Positions 23,401 through 33,839 of a DNA stretch of 64,000 nucleotides are shown here, piece after piece. Made by a program: the position numbers and the translations under genes. The notes below the pieces were generated by a model. That model did not search any database, was not told the DNA's origin, and saw only the letters and a list, made by a program, of their open reading frames with translations. How positions within the stretch are numbered: the stretch's first letter is position 1; every line of letters starts with the position of its first letter. The stretch is from Dryas octopetala (taxonomy: Eukaryota; Streptophyta; Magnoliopsida; Rosales; Rosaceae), in assembly GCA_963921425.1 (NCBI GenBank), contig OY992834.1:19295923-19359922 (forward strand), given 5' to 3'.

Positions 23401-23843
23401 AAAAATTTCTAGTAGCAATCTAAAAAGCCTAAAAAAATAATTTCGGAGGCACCAAAATATGTAATCAATAATTATTATATATTTGCAAAAATTAACGATA
23501 GCATTTTAAAATTCTATAGTAATAATTATTATAGCTTCTTTAAAATGCTACGAAAGATCGTTACATATTCTAGCATTTTTAAAACGCTATTAAATACCAC
23601 AATAATAGCATTTTAAAAATGCTATTGCATATCTTTCTATAGCATTTTAAAAACGCTATTATATAGATTTTTTATAGCGTTTCAAAAACGCTATAGAAAG
23701 GAATTTTTTTATAGCGTTCTAAAAACGCTATAATAAGTCTTGGGTCTATTATAACGTCGGCTGACATAGCGTTTTCAATAACGCTATAAAAGGGCTTATA
23801 TAGCGTTTTTTGAGTGCTATAAAAGTCCTTTTGTGTTCTAGTG

Positions 23844-23935
23844 GCTCTTCAGCATAAAAAGATGCAAGTCATCCAAGACGTTAATGTCATTGTTGCTCCC
23901 AGGCCAACCAAAGTTGGCATGCCAAATCCACGTGT
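23844..23935 (-). pseudogene. PIF/Harbinger transposase, middle part beyond the CACTA insertion
   Basis: The minus strand reads WHANFGWPGSNNDINVLDDL, the conserved PGSxNDINVL block with the second catalytic Asp, and runs straight into the part at 17,283-17,852 once the CACTA element and one GCT are set aside. The upstream (N-terminal) part of the gene is not present. Confidence 0.8.
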
Positions 23936-24059
23936 CATACCCGGCTTAAATGTTTTAAAATTAGACTTAAATTATAATTAGAAAATCATGTCACGTACAT
24001 TCTAAAGTTAATCTTATGAAAGTCCTTAAATGTAGAAACGTACCCCTAAAAAAACATGT

Positions 24060-24460
24060 TGTACGTCTTTGAGGTTTGTACACTACAAGTATAGTTCTTG
24101 ATAAATGTCGACAATGGCTAATATCCAAAGCACTCAATTTTGTTTCAATCTAACCTTGCAGTGTCTTGTAATAACTGATGCATATTGAAAACTATGAACC
24201 GTGCTAGAAAGAGCAACCTTGGCCACAAGAGAGAGAGAGAGATAGAGACAGAGACAGAGATAATACTCTTGTACACAGAACTGTAAATTCCTAAATTTTA
24301 CACAAGGCCGGATATAAAGAAATCTTGTGGTGGTTGAGGAAGGAAACAATGTCAACTTCAGTGAATTGTCAACAAAGAAAAGACAATTCAATTATTTGTG
24401 TAAACTTGTAGAATATCACTGAAACTGGGTCCATTTCTTTTGGAAAAAACAGTCTATGGG
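24060..24460 (-). promoter_or_regulatory. Orphan LRK10L-type promoter block (copy at 24.2 kb)
   Basis: A GA tract (24,230-24,260) is followed by ACACAAGGCCGGATATA, CTTGTGGTGGTTGAGGAAGGAA, and an end similar to TAGAATATCACTGAAACTGG. It matches the upstream block of the intact kinase in order and spacing, but no kinase exon lies downstream of it on the minus strand. Confidence 0.5.
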
Positions 24461-24519
24461 AAATCAAAATTTGAAATGATGACTGGATCGAGCTGGACCA
24501 TCAATCCCTTCCATGTAAC

Positions 24520-24640
24520 AATCCGAGACCTAAACCCTAAGTCATAAGCTTCGGAACCCTAATTCTAAACCATAAACCTCATTTTTAAACCCTAAACCTT
24601 ATTTATATACCCTGCACCCCATTTATATATCCTAGACTAA
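24520..24640. repeat. Degenerate telomere-like CCCTAAA words
   Basis: Several AAACCCTAA-type words are spread over about 100 bp. There are too few for an interstitial telomere tract. Confidence 0.3.
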
Positions 24641-24723
24641 ATTATGTACAAGTATAATGTCATAATTTCATGTCCATAAGTAATGAAAAAAAGGAATGGG
24701 CAAATTTGTATTTTTCAATGCAC

Positions 24724-24726
<3 letters not shown>

Positions 24727-24807
<81 letters not shown>
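24727..24807. repeat. (GA)n microsatellite
   Basis: About 40 uninterrupted AG dinucleotides. It sits where the kinase family has its GA-rich 5' UTR, so it is probably an expanded version of that tract. Confidence 0.97.
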
Positions 24808-24812
<5 letters not shown>

Positions 24813-25010
24813 TCCACAAAAGAGAATAGAGAAATTTTGTTCCACCTAAGGATATGGAGAAATTTTGTGGTCAGGAACTAAGCAACAATTGTCAACTTCA
24901 TTTAATTATCAATGCGGAAAAGAGAATTTATTTCTCTTAACTTCTAGAATACTGCAACTGGGACCATTTCATTTGGAAAAAAGAGTCATTAGAGTTGGGC
25001 CCAATTTAAT
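24808..25010 (-). promoter_or_regulatory. Orphan LRK10L-type promoter block (copy at 24.8 kb)
   Basis: Reads GGCGTTCCACAAAAGAGAAT, then AAGGATATGGAGAAATTTTG, then TGGTCAGGAACTAAGCAACA, ending near TAGAATACTGCAACTGGGAC. It is nearly identical to 58,367-58,560 in unit C, so the A and C units share the flank beyond the kinase as well. No gene remains downstream of it on the minus strand. Confidence 0.55.
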
Positions 25011-25375
25011 TTTATCGGTTACTTGAAAAAGTGATCGAAGAAAAAGTGTTTGTGGAAATTAAGACCATATATCGTATTTAGATAAGACTAGCATATATCT
25101 AGATCAAGAGAAAACAAAATTCAAGATGATTCCCAAGGAATAAGATCAAAAGAAGGGCTAGTTATATAAATAAATCACTAAATATTTTCATATTTACAAA
25201 TTACACGATCAACCTTTTTGTAATTTTATTTTAGTCACCATTAACGAAAATGGAAAAAGATAAATTAAGATATATTAATAAACATACACTACTATGCAAA
25301 TTTAGAATTGTACTAGATTTGTAATGGGCTGCTACGTATGCAGCACAATTACTTACGATTTAGCTCTCGGGTCCG

Positions 25376-25675
25376 TTCAAAACCCATGACCTAAACCCCC
25401 TGAGGATTTCCGTGTTTTTACATACACCCCATGAGGTTTCTAAAATTACAGCGAGACCCCTTGAGGTTTTTAATCGTTTTCACATAACCCCTTTGATCTG
25501 TTAAAATTCTGTCAAAAATATATCTCCAAATCACAAATTTGACCTTAGGGTTCATTTACACTAACACCCCCTAAGGTTTATGTGAAAACGATTTAAAACC
25601 TCAGGGGGTCTTGCTGTAATTTTTGAAAGTTCAAGGGGTCTATGTGAAAACACGAAAATCTTCTTGAGGTGTTAA
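25376..25675. mobile_element. Foldback MITE
   Basis: A hairpin-forming element. The left arm (CCCCCTGAGGATTTCCGTG, then ACCCCTTGAGGTTTTTAATC) is the reverse complement of the right arm. It is duplicated in unit C at about 58,935-59,235. No protein. Confidence 0.65.
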
Positions 25676-26473
25676 TTTGTGAAATTAAAATTATAGAAAA
25701 TTTGGATTTAACACCAAATACCAATAGTTTTGAGCCAAACAGTAAGACACTAATTTTTTTTAGTTTAGGTGGTAATTTAGTGCAAGACATTTGGATTAGG
25801 TCACAAACTTGTACAAAATGTGAAATTTTTGACACCAATCGATTGGCCAAAGTGTCGAGATCTCGGTGGTTTTTCGTTGGTTTTTTTTTTTTGGTTTGCT
25901 ATATAGCTGTGACTGTCAAACAGTATGAAATTCATAAAAATTCAATGTTTATAACTGTGTGAAATTCATAAAAATTCAATGTTTATAAGGGATTAATGCT
26001 ATTGATTTAGGCTTGGGTGATGAAGTCCTATAACCTAGAGATTAAACATTAATGTTTAAGCCTAGCATACACTAAAAAAAGAATAAATCAATAAAAAAGT
26101 TGAGACTGTTGTACAGTCACAGTTGAGTGTGTTAAAAAATAAAAAGTTCTCTCGAGCGGTCGGTGATCGAACAATGCCGAGTTCTTGGTGGAAGCACGTT
26201 TTTAAAAGTTGGTAGCTAAACTAAAATGTAGTATCTAGAGTGAAATCACATAAATTTTTTAGTAGTTAAAATGAAAACACATTGAAATTTGGTACCTAAA
26301 ATTTGGAGCTAGAATTTTGATCTTGGGGGCTCATTCTTAGATAATCATTATCACTCTAAAATTATATTCATTATGCATGGAATATACACAAGTCAGTTTC
26401 ATACAATTCAATTGAGCCTAGCGTGAACACAACCCTAGCCGCCAAAAAAAAAATCTCTTTTCTCTCTCCTCAA
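25676..26473. other. Duplicated spacer, no gene seen
   Basis: Matches 59,236-59,996 in unit C with small indels. AT-rich. The open frame in it (25,669-25,962) is interrupted in the other copy and has no recognisable domain. Confidence 0.5.
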
Positions 26474-28010
26474 CTGTAAGACCCCGAAAATTTTGCGTAT
26501 TTTATTTTTCAGTTTGTTAAGTTTTATTCTTGGAATTGACAAATTTTTGTAAAGACCAAATGACTAAGGTTAGACCTTAGTAGTGTAGAGATCATTTTTC
26601 TGAGTTTAACGATGTGTGGTTCATTGAAATTGGAGTTCGGATGAAGGAGTTACGAATTTTTGAAGTTGGATAATTATTTTAGGCCATTATTTGATGTTTT
26701 GGAATATTATTTGGAGAAGTTGGATTTTTCATAAAAATTCTAGAGATAAAAATAATGTTTTCATGTCATAGATAATTAGTACCCAGTCTTACGAATCCGT
26801 AGGAATTTTTGAAGCTCGGTTGTATTTTTTGTGAATTTTTGAAGTTGGGAGAATTTAGAAAAATTCGAATTGCTGACGAGGCGCTGACACGGACTGACAC
26901 GTTGACGTGGCGAGATGCTATTCGTGAGAGACGCTGATGGTGTGCCTACGCAGCGCTGACGCCCTAAAATGGCCCCAAAACGGCATTGTTTTGATGCGAG
27001 GATCCCACTAAGGATCTGGACGCGACTGGACCCGTGCGCGACCTAACCCATCCGCCCCACTCCGTTTCTTCTCACATTCTGACTTGTGTGTCGACCCACG
27101 GGTACCGCATGACGCGGTTTGGATTTAACCCTTTTGTTAGTGCTTTTTAGTGTATTTTGTCTCACATTGAAGGTTTAGAGAAACTTCCCAATCCCTTGTG
27201 CCTATAAATAGAGACCCTTTATCCTTTTTTCTCTTCACACCTTAAGCTTTCCAAAGCTTTCTTGAGACAAGTCACTTGTTGAGAGTCTCTTAATTAAGTT
27301 TAAAATATTTATTTGGTTGTTTTCTTGAGTGCCTAAAGGATTTAATTTGCACCTAGGAACATCACCATCTAATGATTTTGGCAATTTGTGGGGAAACTCT
27401 GCCAAGCTTTCTGCTCGCTTAGGTAAGGTCTTTAGGTAAGACTCTTGAGCTTGGTTAAGTTATTTTAATTTAAGGTTAATTACTTATTAGGCTTTAATTT
27501 TTGTTTTAACAATTCTATTTGTGGAGATTAAGCTAAGGAGATCTATAACTAAGTATTTAATCTCTACTTTTTCTTTAAGGTTTTAATGCATGAATAATTA
27601 GTTAAGTTAGATTTATACTTGTGAGAATCAAGCTGAGCTTTGGACTCCAGGTAGGGAGAAGCTCACACCCTGCTAGAGATCCTTTTATTGCATGTATTAT
27701 GCTAAGTAAATATTGATGCATGTAAAAGTTGCATTAATTGTTTTTGGTTACCATCTATTGCATGGCTTTTATCCGTTATTGTGATAAATGATTTGTTAGA
27801 TGACATAAGAGTAAAGGGTCACATTATTGATGACCTTGGATTTTGATCCCTAAACCTTCAGAGGTGGTTTTACAATTAGGCTGGTAGATGTCAGTTTTGG
27901 CTTCCGATCTAAAGTTTTTATAACCAGGAATGAATACTCTTGCTACCAGTTTAGTTTTTATTGATAAACCAGGTAGGTTGGTAGTTGGCCTGTGACGCTC
28001 CAAAACCCGA
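26474..28010 (+). repeat. LTR-like sequence, possible solo LTR
   Basis: It begins TGTAAGACCCCGAAAATTTT. A GC-rich stretch with GCTGACGTGG-type words follows, then a clear TATA box (CTATAAATAGAGACCC near 27,212), a CT-rich leader and donor-like GGTAAGGTC. This is the layout of a plant retrotransposon LTR and leader. The first 590 bp recur at 59,997-60,566. No internal coding region and no second LTR were seen, and the right end is uncertain. Confidence 0.4.
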
Positions 28011-29830
28011 GTTTATCACAGCAGCATCTACCTTGAGAATACTGGAAACTACAATACTCAAACCTCGAGTATTATACTCCCAAACATTCTCAAAGTAGGT
28101 AAGCCATATTAATTATAAATAAAACAGGTTGGATCAGAGTTAAATTGCCAGTGGAAATACAAAATGTAAATAAAGTGTTTACATTTAAACTAACCCGCCA
28201 AGGTTACAGATAAGTTCAAAAGTAACCTTGAGGAACAATCAAACATAGATGTTCGATAATTTGCAGAAGTACCAACTTGAAGATAGTTGTTTGATAATTT
28301 ACAAAACAAACCAAAAGATAACACGCTAATTTACAAAGAAAAAGTGATCCACAATGATCATAACCGACCTGCCCAAAAAGAAAGAATCAAAATCCGACAA
28401 AACGAAGAGTTGACAAGTAGCAAGGCCGCACCCTCAGTCCAAGTCTTCAACCAGTACGTTCTCTGCACGCAAAGAGCACAATAGGGGGGTAAGCATTACA
28501 TACAATAATAGCTTCCCCTCATGTGACCCTGGCTAACTTTTAAAATATTACGAACATATTTACTACTAAATAGCCAGTAAAATGATTAATCAAACTTGAC
28601 TTTGATTAATCCACCGCGCGCCTCCCACCTATCTCACTAACCTTCCACAAGCTTCTTTTCTTCACGTGTCCATCTTTTTTTCCCTCTGCTGGAAACTTTC
28701 CAACCATGAGATTAAAATCATTAAATCCAAATTAATGGCCAAGATTAATCCACATGTTCATCTCCCAATTTTCAACTTTAACAATTCATCAAAAATATAT
28801 TCGGGTTCCAAAAAATGTCCCGAAAAATACTACATGTTTGTAGCGATGAATACTAATTTCCTATAAATTTAAAACAAACTTTTTGATTTCTAGGATTTAT
28901 ATTAAAAATCTTAACACTTCCAAAAAAGAAATTCAAAATAACCTCAGAAAAATAAATAACTCAAGAAATAAAATATAAAAAAGTGCACTCTATCCCCAAG
29001 AAATCTACCTTGTCACCTCTTCTTTCGAAGATCCTAAAATTCCTTTCCAACCAAATCGCCTAAAACACAGCCAACAGAGCATGGGTCACAAAACTTTCAC
29101 CTTTTGCCAAATGCACAAAAATTCTCAATACTTAGAGAAAGACAAGCCAGAATCACCTAGCTTAACCTTGCCAGAAGCTTTTTATGCAGGTTGAATACCT
29201 AATATTTTCTAAGGAGACTTAGAGTTCAGTCCATTTTATAAGTCTTTCTTAGACTAAAATCGGTAATGATTTAGGGTTTTTAATCAATTCCTTTTATTTT
29301 TCTTCTTTGATGACTTTATGTTAGGTTTTAACTCCAGTCGTGGAGTTAAAACATAACATGCAACCTCTACAAAGCCCACTCTACACCTTACGAGGGGAAA
29401 TACCATTCAAATCAAGGGAGAACTTTATTATGAATTAAAAGGATTTTCTTATAAATTAAAATGACTTTATTATGAATTAAAAAAAATTTCTTATAAATTA
29501 AAGGACTTTATTATGAATTTAAAAGATTTTTTTATAAATTTTAAAATACCACCAGTCTCCATCTAAAAACTATTTTTTTTAAAAACCCGAGCATAATTAT
29601 CTCTATTTTATATCTCCTGAAGAACCTCACTGAAAACTAAGATTATCTACTTACCCTTTTAGCACACTCAAATGTGTTGTGTTTATGTAGTTGCATTTTT
29701 TGTCAAAAAAAAAAAAAAACAAAAAAGGTTTGTACCAGAATCAATTGCCAAATATCATGTGGCCCCAATTATCAGTTATCAAAAGTCAAATCTAATTGGT
29801 CTAATTTTTTAATATTTATGCAAAAGTAGT
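28011..29830. other. AT-rich repeat-like region without a gene
   Basis: It starts with a GACGCTCCAAAACCCGAG motif often seen near retrotransposon termini, then low-complexity AT sequence. At 29,425-29,545 a unit of about 55 bp (TTTATTATGAATT plus TTTCTTATAAATT) repeats three times. No domain was recognised in any frame. Confidence 0.45.
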
Positions 29831-30268
29831 ATGCCTGATTCCATTGTAAGTACATTGACCAAGGGGTGTTTAAAATCATATACCAGCTTTAATTTTGGTC
29901 TTGCTTTTAGTCCTAAAGGAAAGAAAAAACAAAAAATTAAAAGGATATGGGCTTGCTCTATATTTATAAATTTCTATTGGTTAGTTGTCATGCACAATGT
30001 ATGTGAATTTATGGAACATCAACTATCTCGTGCAAAATTACACGTCTTTTTAGGCAAAATTACTCGTCTTTTTAAGCCAAATAATATAAGCTCTGGAGCG
30101 GTGGTGGATGATGTTTCCGAGTCAAAAGAGTTATTGAAGGAAAGTATCAATGCCCCTGATGAATCTGATGCAGCAATTCGAAATTTTGACCTGAATGCCA
30201 ATGTAAATGAGAATGAGGACAGAAAAGCTGCAGCAACAGCAGCCCAAGCCTCAGCAACAGCAGCTTAA
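29831..30268 (+). CDS. Hypothetical 145-residue open frame
   Basis: The frame runs from ATG 29,831 to TAA 30,266-30,268. The first 50 residues are AT-rich-codon sequence with little character. From about residue 58 there is a more protein-like stretch (MEHQLSRAKLHVFLGKITRL), then an acidic part containing FDLNANVNENED and an Ala-rich tail. The DLN core recalls EAR-type motifs but is too short to assign. It stops exactly where the promoter-derived minisatellite begins. It could be a gene fragment or a chance frame; there is no family match I can name. Confidence 0.25.
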   Translation: MPDSIVSTLTKGCLKSYTSFNFGLAFSPKGKKKQKIKRIWACSIFINFYWLVVMHNVCEFMEHQLSRAKLHVFLGKITRLFKPNNISSGAVVDDVSESKELLKESINAPDESDAAIRNFDLNANVNENEDRKAAATAAQASATAA

Positions 30269-30280
30269 GCCTCATCGGCT

Positions 30281-30554
30281 GGACACAAGTGCACCTTCCT
30301 CAGTTCCACACAAGGATATAGAAAAAATATTTAGAGAGAGAGAGAGAGGGTGTTGAACACAAGTGCACCTTCCTCAGTTCCACACAAGGATATAGAAAAA
30401 ATATTTAGAGAGAGAGAGAGAGGGTGTTGAACACAAGTGCACCTTCCTCAGTGCCACACAACGTATAGAAAACATATTTAGAGAGACAGAGAGAGAGGGG
30501 GTTGAACACAAGTGCACCTTCCTCAGTTCCACACAAGGATATAGAAAAAATATT

Positions 30555-30598
<44 letters not shown>

Positions 30599-30960
30599 GT
30601 TGAACACAAGTGCACCTTCCTCAGTTCCACACAACGTATAGAAAACATATTTAGAGAGACAGAGAGAGAGGGTGTTGAACACAAGTGCACCTTCCTCAGT
30701 TCCACACAAGGATATAGAAAAAATATTTAGAGAGAGAGAGAGAGGGTGTTGAACACAGGTGCAGCTTCCTCAGTTCCACACAAGGATATAGAAAACATAT
30801 TTAGAGAGAAAGAGAGAGAGAGGGTGTTGAACACAAGTGCAGCTTCCTCAGTTCCACACAAGGATATAGAAAAAATATTTAGAGAGCGAGAGAGAGAGAG
30901 GGTGTTGAACACAAGTGCACCTTCCTCAGTTCCACACAAGGATATAGAAAAAATATTTTG
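30281..30960. repeat. Minisatellite derived from the LRK10L promoter/5' UTR
   Basis: Nine tandem copies of a unit of 74-98 bp. The copies of GTGCACCTTCCTCAG (or GTGCAGCTTCCTCAG) start near 30,289, 30,363, 30,437, 30,512, 30,610, 30,685, 30,759, 30,837 and 30,915. Each is followed by TCCACACAAGGATATAGAAA, ATATTTA and a GA tract. The unit is the same sequence found once just upstream of the intact kinase (15,715-15,770). Length differences between copies are mainly in the GA tract. Confidence 0.92.
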
Positions 30961-31100
30961 TGGTGAGGAAGGAACAACGTGCGTGCACATTTAATTTTCA
31001 ATATGGAAATAGTGAATTTGTTTGTTTAAACTTGTTGAATACTGCAACTGGGTCCTTTCATTTGGAAAAGAAAAGTCATTATAACACTGGGGGTCCTAAT
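30955..31100 (-). promoter_or_regulatory. Orphan LRK10L-type promoter block after the minisatellite
   Basis: Continues the family block beyond the repeat: TTTTGTGGTGAGGAAGGAAC, then TTGAATACTGCAACTGGGTC. It corresponds to 15,790-15,900 upstream of the intact gene. No kinase exon lies on the minus strand below the minisatellite. Confidence 0.5.
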
Positions 31101-31418
31101 TTAGTTTTATTGTTTGATTCCTTGAAAAATATGAAAAGAAAAAGGCTCGGAGAACTTTTGAGATTTGACAGTGAGAGGACTCGTGTAATATTGTAGTCAA
31201 AGCTCTCAGGAAGTACATATGTGATGAACACCGAAATAGAAAAAGAGGGAAATAGAGAGAATATTTGATGAATTAGTACTAAAAGATATTTCATTAAAAA
31301 AAAAAAAAAAAAAACCTTACAATGCGTGACCCCAGTATTTATATATTCTCAAAAAAATCTACAAAAATAATAATAATAATAATAACAACACATAATATCA
31401 AGAATGTCAAAACTGTTA

Positions 31419-32100
31419 GGATAATTTAATTAAATAGTCCAATTTAATCACTGTTAAGCTTTTTTGACCCCTTAGGCCCAAAATTTACTTTAATAGCTCT
31501 GTTTAATGTGAAATGTCCATAACGTCTCTCATATAAAAATCCAAATTTTTGTATTGTAGTTTTTTTTTCTCTCTCTCTCTCTCTCTCTCCATCTCCCTCC
31601 TTCCCTCCTTGATCAAGGGCTGCCACAAAATAAAAAAATCAGGAGAATTTAATAGATCCAATTATTATCTCATAAGTCATAATAAAAATGTTAAAATTAA
31701 TAAATCTTGATGGCAAAGGTATAGAACATTGCATATCGAAATAGATCTATTCAATCAAATCGAAAGTAGCAAAGATCTTTTCTTCTTTTTCTACTATGTC
31801 AAAGATCAATGATCTATCCATATCGAAATAGATTTGCAATTGCTTTAAGCCATGGGTTCCTAGCAGCAGCCTTCGATCAAGGAGAGAGAGAGAGAGAGAG
31901 ATTAGGAAGAGAGAATTAAAGAAGGTGGACGTTCTGTTCTACTGGTGGAGTTCCCGGTCTATAAAATAATATACATATATAGAAGAATATTTTAGTCACT
32001 GATAATACAAAAGAGCTATAAAAGCTAGTAAGTTTTGGGCCAAGGGGGTCAAAAAGCTTAACATGAATTAAAAGGGGCTATTAATTTAATTAAATTACCC
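31419..32100. mobile_element. Mutator-like MITE (unit B)
   Basis: A 682-bp element with ends GGATAATTTAATTAAA and TTTAATTAAATTACCC. The inverted similarity extends for roughly 90 bp and includes TTAAGCTTTTTTGACCCC. The flanking 9-bp repeats are AAACTGTTA (31,410-31,418) and AAAGTGTTA (32,101-32,109), one mismatch apart. A part of it survives in unit C (about 47,150-47,743). No protein. Confidence 0.72.
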
Positions 32101-32109
32101 AAAGTGTTA

Positions 32110-33480
32110 ACTAGCTAGCTGGCAAGGCAGAGCAGCTACTATAAACTCTCAAGCCATCTTATTTGTCAAAAGGCCAAGTAAATCTATTATAGCCCACTTC
32201 AAAGCATATACAAGACCCTTTCAATAAGCCCAAAGAATTACCCATCGGTTCATGGGGAAACCAGGTATTCATCAATATGATCCAATCCCATGCCTTATTG
32301 GCCGGGACTAGAGCCACCAAATGTTTCAGATGTTTCCATTGAAGATTTCCCATTTCCTATATATTGAACCAGAATGTATGACATTGTTATGGACAAAAAT
32401 GCTTCGCTCATGGATAAGATTGGATCTATATCACTTAGTTAGTCTGGGCTAAAGGGCGTGCCACCAAGTAATAATGTACTTGGAACAGTTTAAAAATGAA
32501 ATAGAAAATAAAGTAACAGTGAATTGGATCAAACGATTGTGCTAATTATTTTTATGCCTGGGCATTCCAGGACTTGGTGCTAAAGGTTCTAAAGTGCTAA
32601 ACTTTTTTGTTTCAAGATGTGTTCATGTTGCTCTCGGCGAGTGATTAAATAAGGTAAGTAAATAAATAAACAAAAAATTTCAGAACTTAACTATCTTAGG
32701 ATCCAGATCCGACAAAAGTGCCCATTGGAATCACAGGTCATGGATGTAAATTATAAGATTCAAGCAAAAAAAGAAAAATGGGCTGATAGTAAATACTCAA
32801 TGATTGAGAAAATAAATGCTTCCTTGATTAATTCTCAATTTCCAAAGCAGAATACTTTAAATTTCAGAAATAAATACAAAAAGAGAGTAGTAAATAAGGC
32901 TATTAAATATGGAAGAACAAAATGTTGCAATAAAAGAAATGAGATCAACATATTAAAATTAACGCAAGCGTAACGAGCAGAAAAAATTAATGATCAAGTC
33001 ATTTGACAGAGAATTTTTAGAAATAGATTTGGGTTTTGTGTGTTGTCTCCCAAAACCCTAGGTAGTCCTCTCTTGGATAGTTGACACGTGTATGGCTTTG
33101 AACAAACCTAGGATTCTGGTACTTATCCCCTGAACAAACCCTGACTGCATGGTATAGCTGAAAGGGTTGTTCGCCGGGGTGCTTTCGTTCACTGAGGCCA
33201 TCCTGGGCTTGCACATGATGGGCCATTGAATTGGTCCTACGACTGTCCAGCCCTTCTCATTGGGCTTGAGTCTTGGTGGATCAATGCCAGGTGGCATCCC
33301 TAAAAGTCTGTTACAGACATATATAAATTGATAAGGTGAACATGAATTTCCTTGGGGGAATTTTGGGGAGATTAACAAACCCCATTTGGTGTGTTGGGTA
33401 AGAAGGCTGTCCTTGCTAAATTAACAAAGGGTGGGTTGGAAATCTGCTTGTATGAAGAGTGCTTACTTAGTCAACTTCCC
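32110..33480. other. Duplicated block, unit B, with unknown exon-like part
   Basis: Matches 47,744-49,088 in unit C. The minus-strand stretch 33,058-33,378 reads GMPPGIDPPRLKPNEKGWTV, then VGPIQWPIMCKPRMASVN. It has ordinary protein composition, but I do not recognise it. The unit C copy has extra sequence (about 48,675-48,750) and altered frames. The 82-codon frame at 32,725-32,973 is judged non-coding (see the rejected list). Confidence 0.4.
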
Positions 33481-33839
33481 AACAGATGAATTTCATGACA
33501 GCAGTTCGTCTTGTATATGGAAAGTCAGAATTTCCCATAAAGTCACACTACTACAAAAAAGCTCATACATATCACTACATTAATATAAGTTTTAAAGGTA
33601 TTCGATATAATAGGGTTTTTAATATCGCTTATGTGTTTTTTTTTTCAAAAACTGATATATATAATATTTTATAAATCACCAAGTTTTTCAATATGATATC
33701 TTAAGTTTCTCAATTTACTTAACTATTCATTAAAAGTGATATCTAAAATAAAAAACTGATCGCAAGCTTAGTGCCAAGAAAAAAGGCGCTACTGTTCATA
33801 GAACTTAATTTCTTTTTTTTGCCTAAAACAGAACTCAAA

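Larger units (their letters stand above)
17853..23843. mobile_element. CACTA element inserted in the PIF/Harbinger transposase
   Basis: A 5,991-bp element with ends CACTAGAACAAAAAG and CTTTTGTGTTCTAGTG, flanked by the 3-bp duplication GCT (17,850-17,852 and 23,844-23,846). The first and last few hundred bases carry many TAGCATTTTAAAA / AAAACGCTATA words in both directions, the subterminal binding-site pattern of CACTA elements. No TNP2-like protein was found, so it is probably non-autonomous. The interior looks like a spliced transcript unit: a CT-rich leader, short GC-rich exon-like blocks and AT-rich intron-like spacers. Confidence 0.87.

Noticed and set aside
24520..24640. Interstitial telomere repeat
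   Set aside because: Only a few scattered CCCTAAA words, with no tandem run.
24660..24881. Open frames made of Leu-Ser or Arg-Glu repeats
   Set aside because: Translation of the GA microsatellite.
30281..30994. Regularly spaced repeats that could suggest a CRISPR-like array, and open frames across them
   Set aside because: The units are contiguous tandem copies without unique spacers, in plant nuclear DNA, and derive from a known promoter segment.
32725..32973. An 82-codon frame conserved at 48,264-48,512
   Set aside because: Comparing the two copies by eye gives about ten replacement and three silent differences, as expected without selection on protein. The pair reflects segmental duplication.
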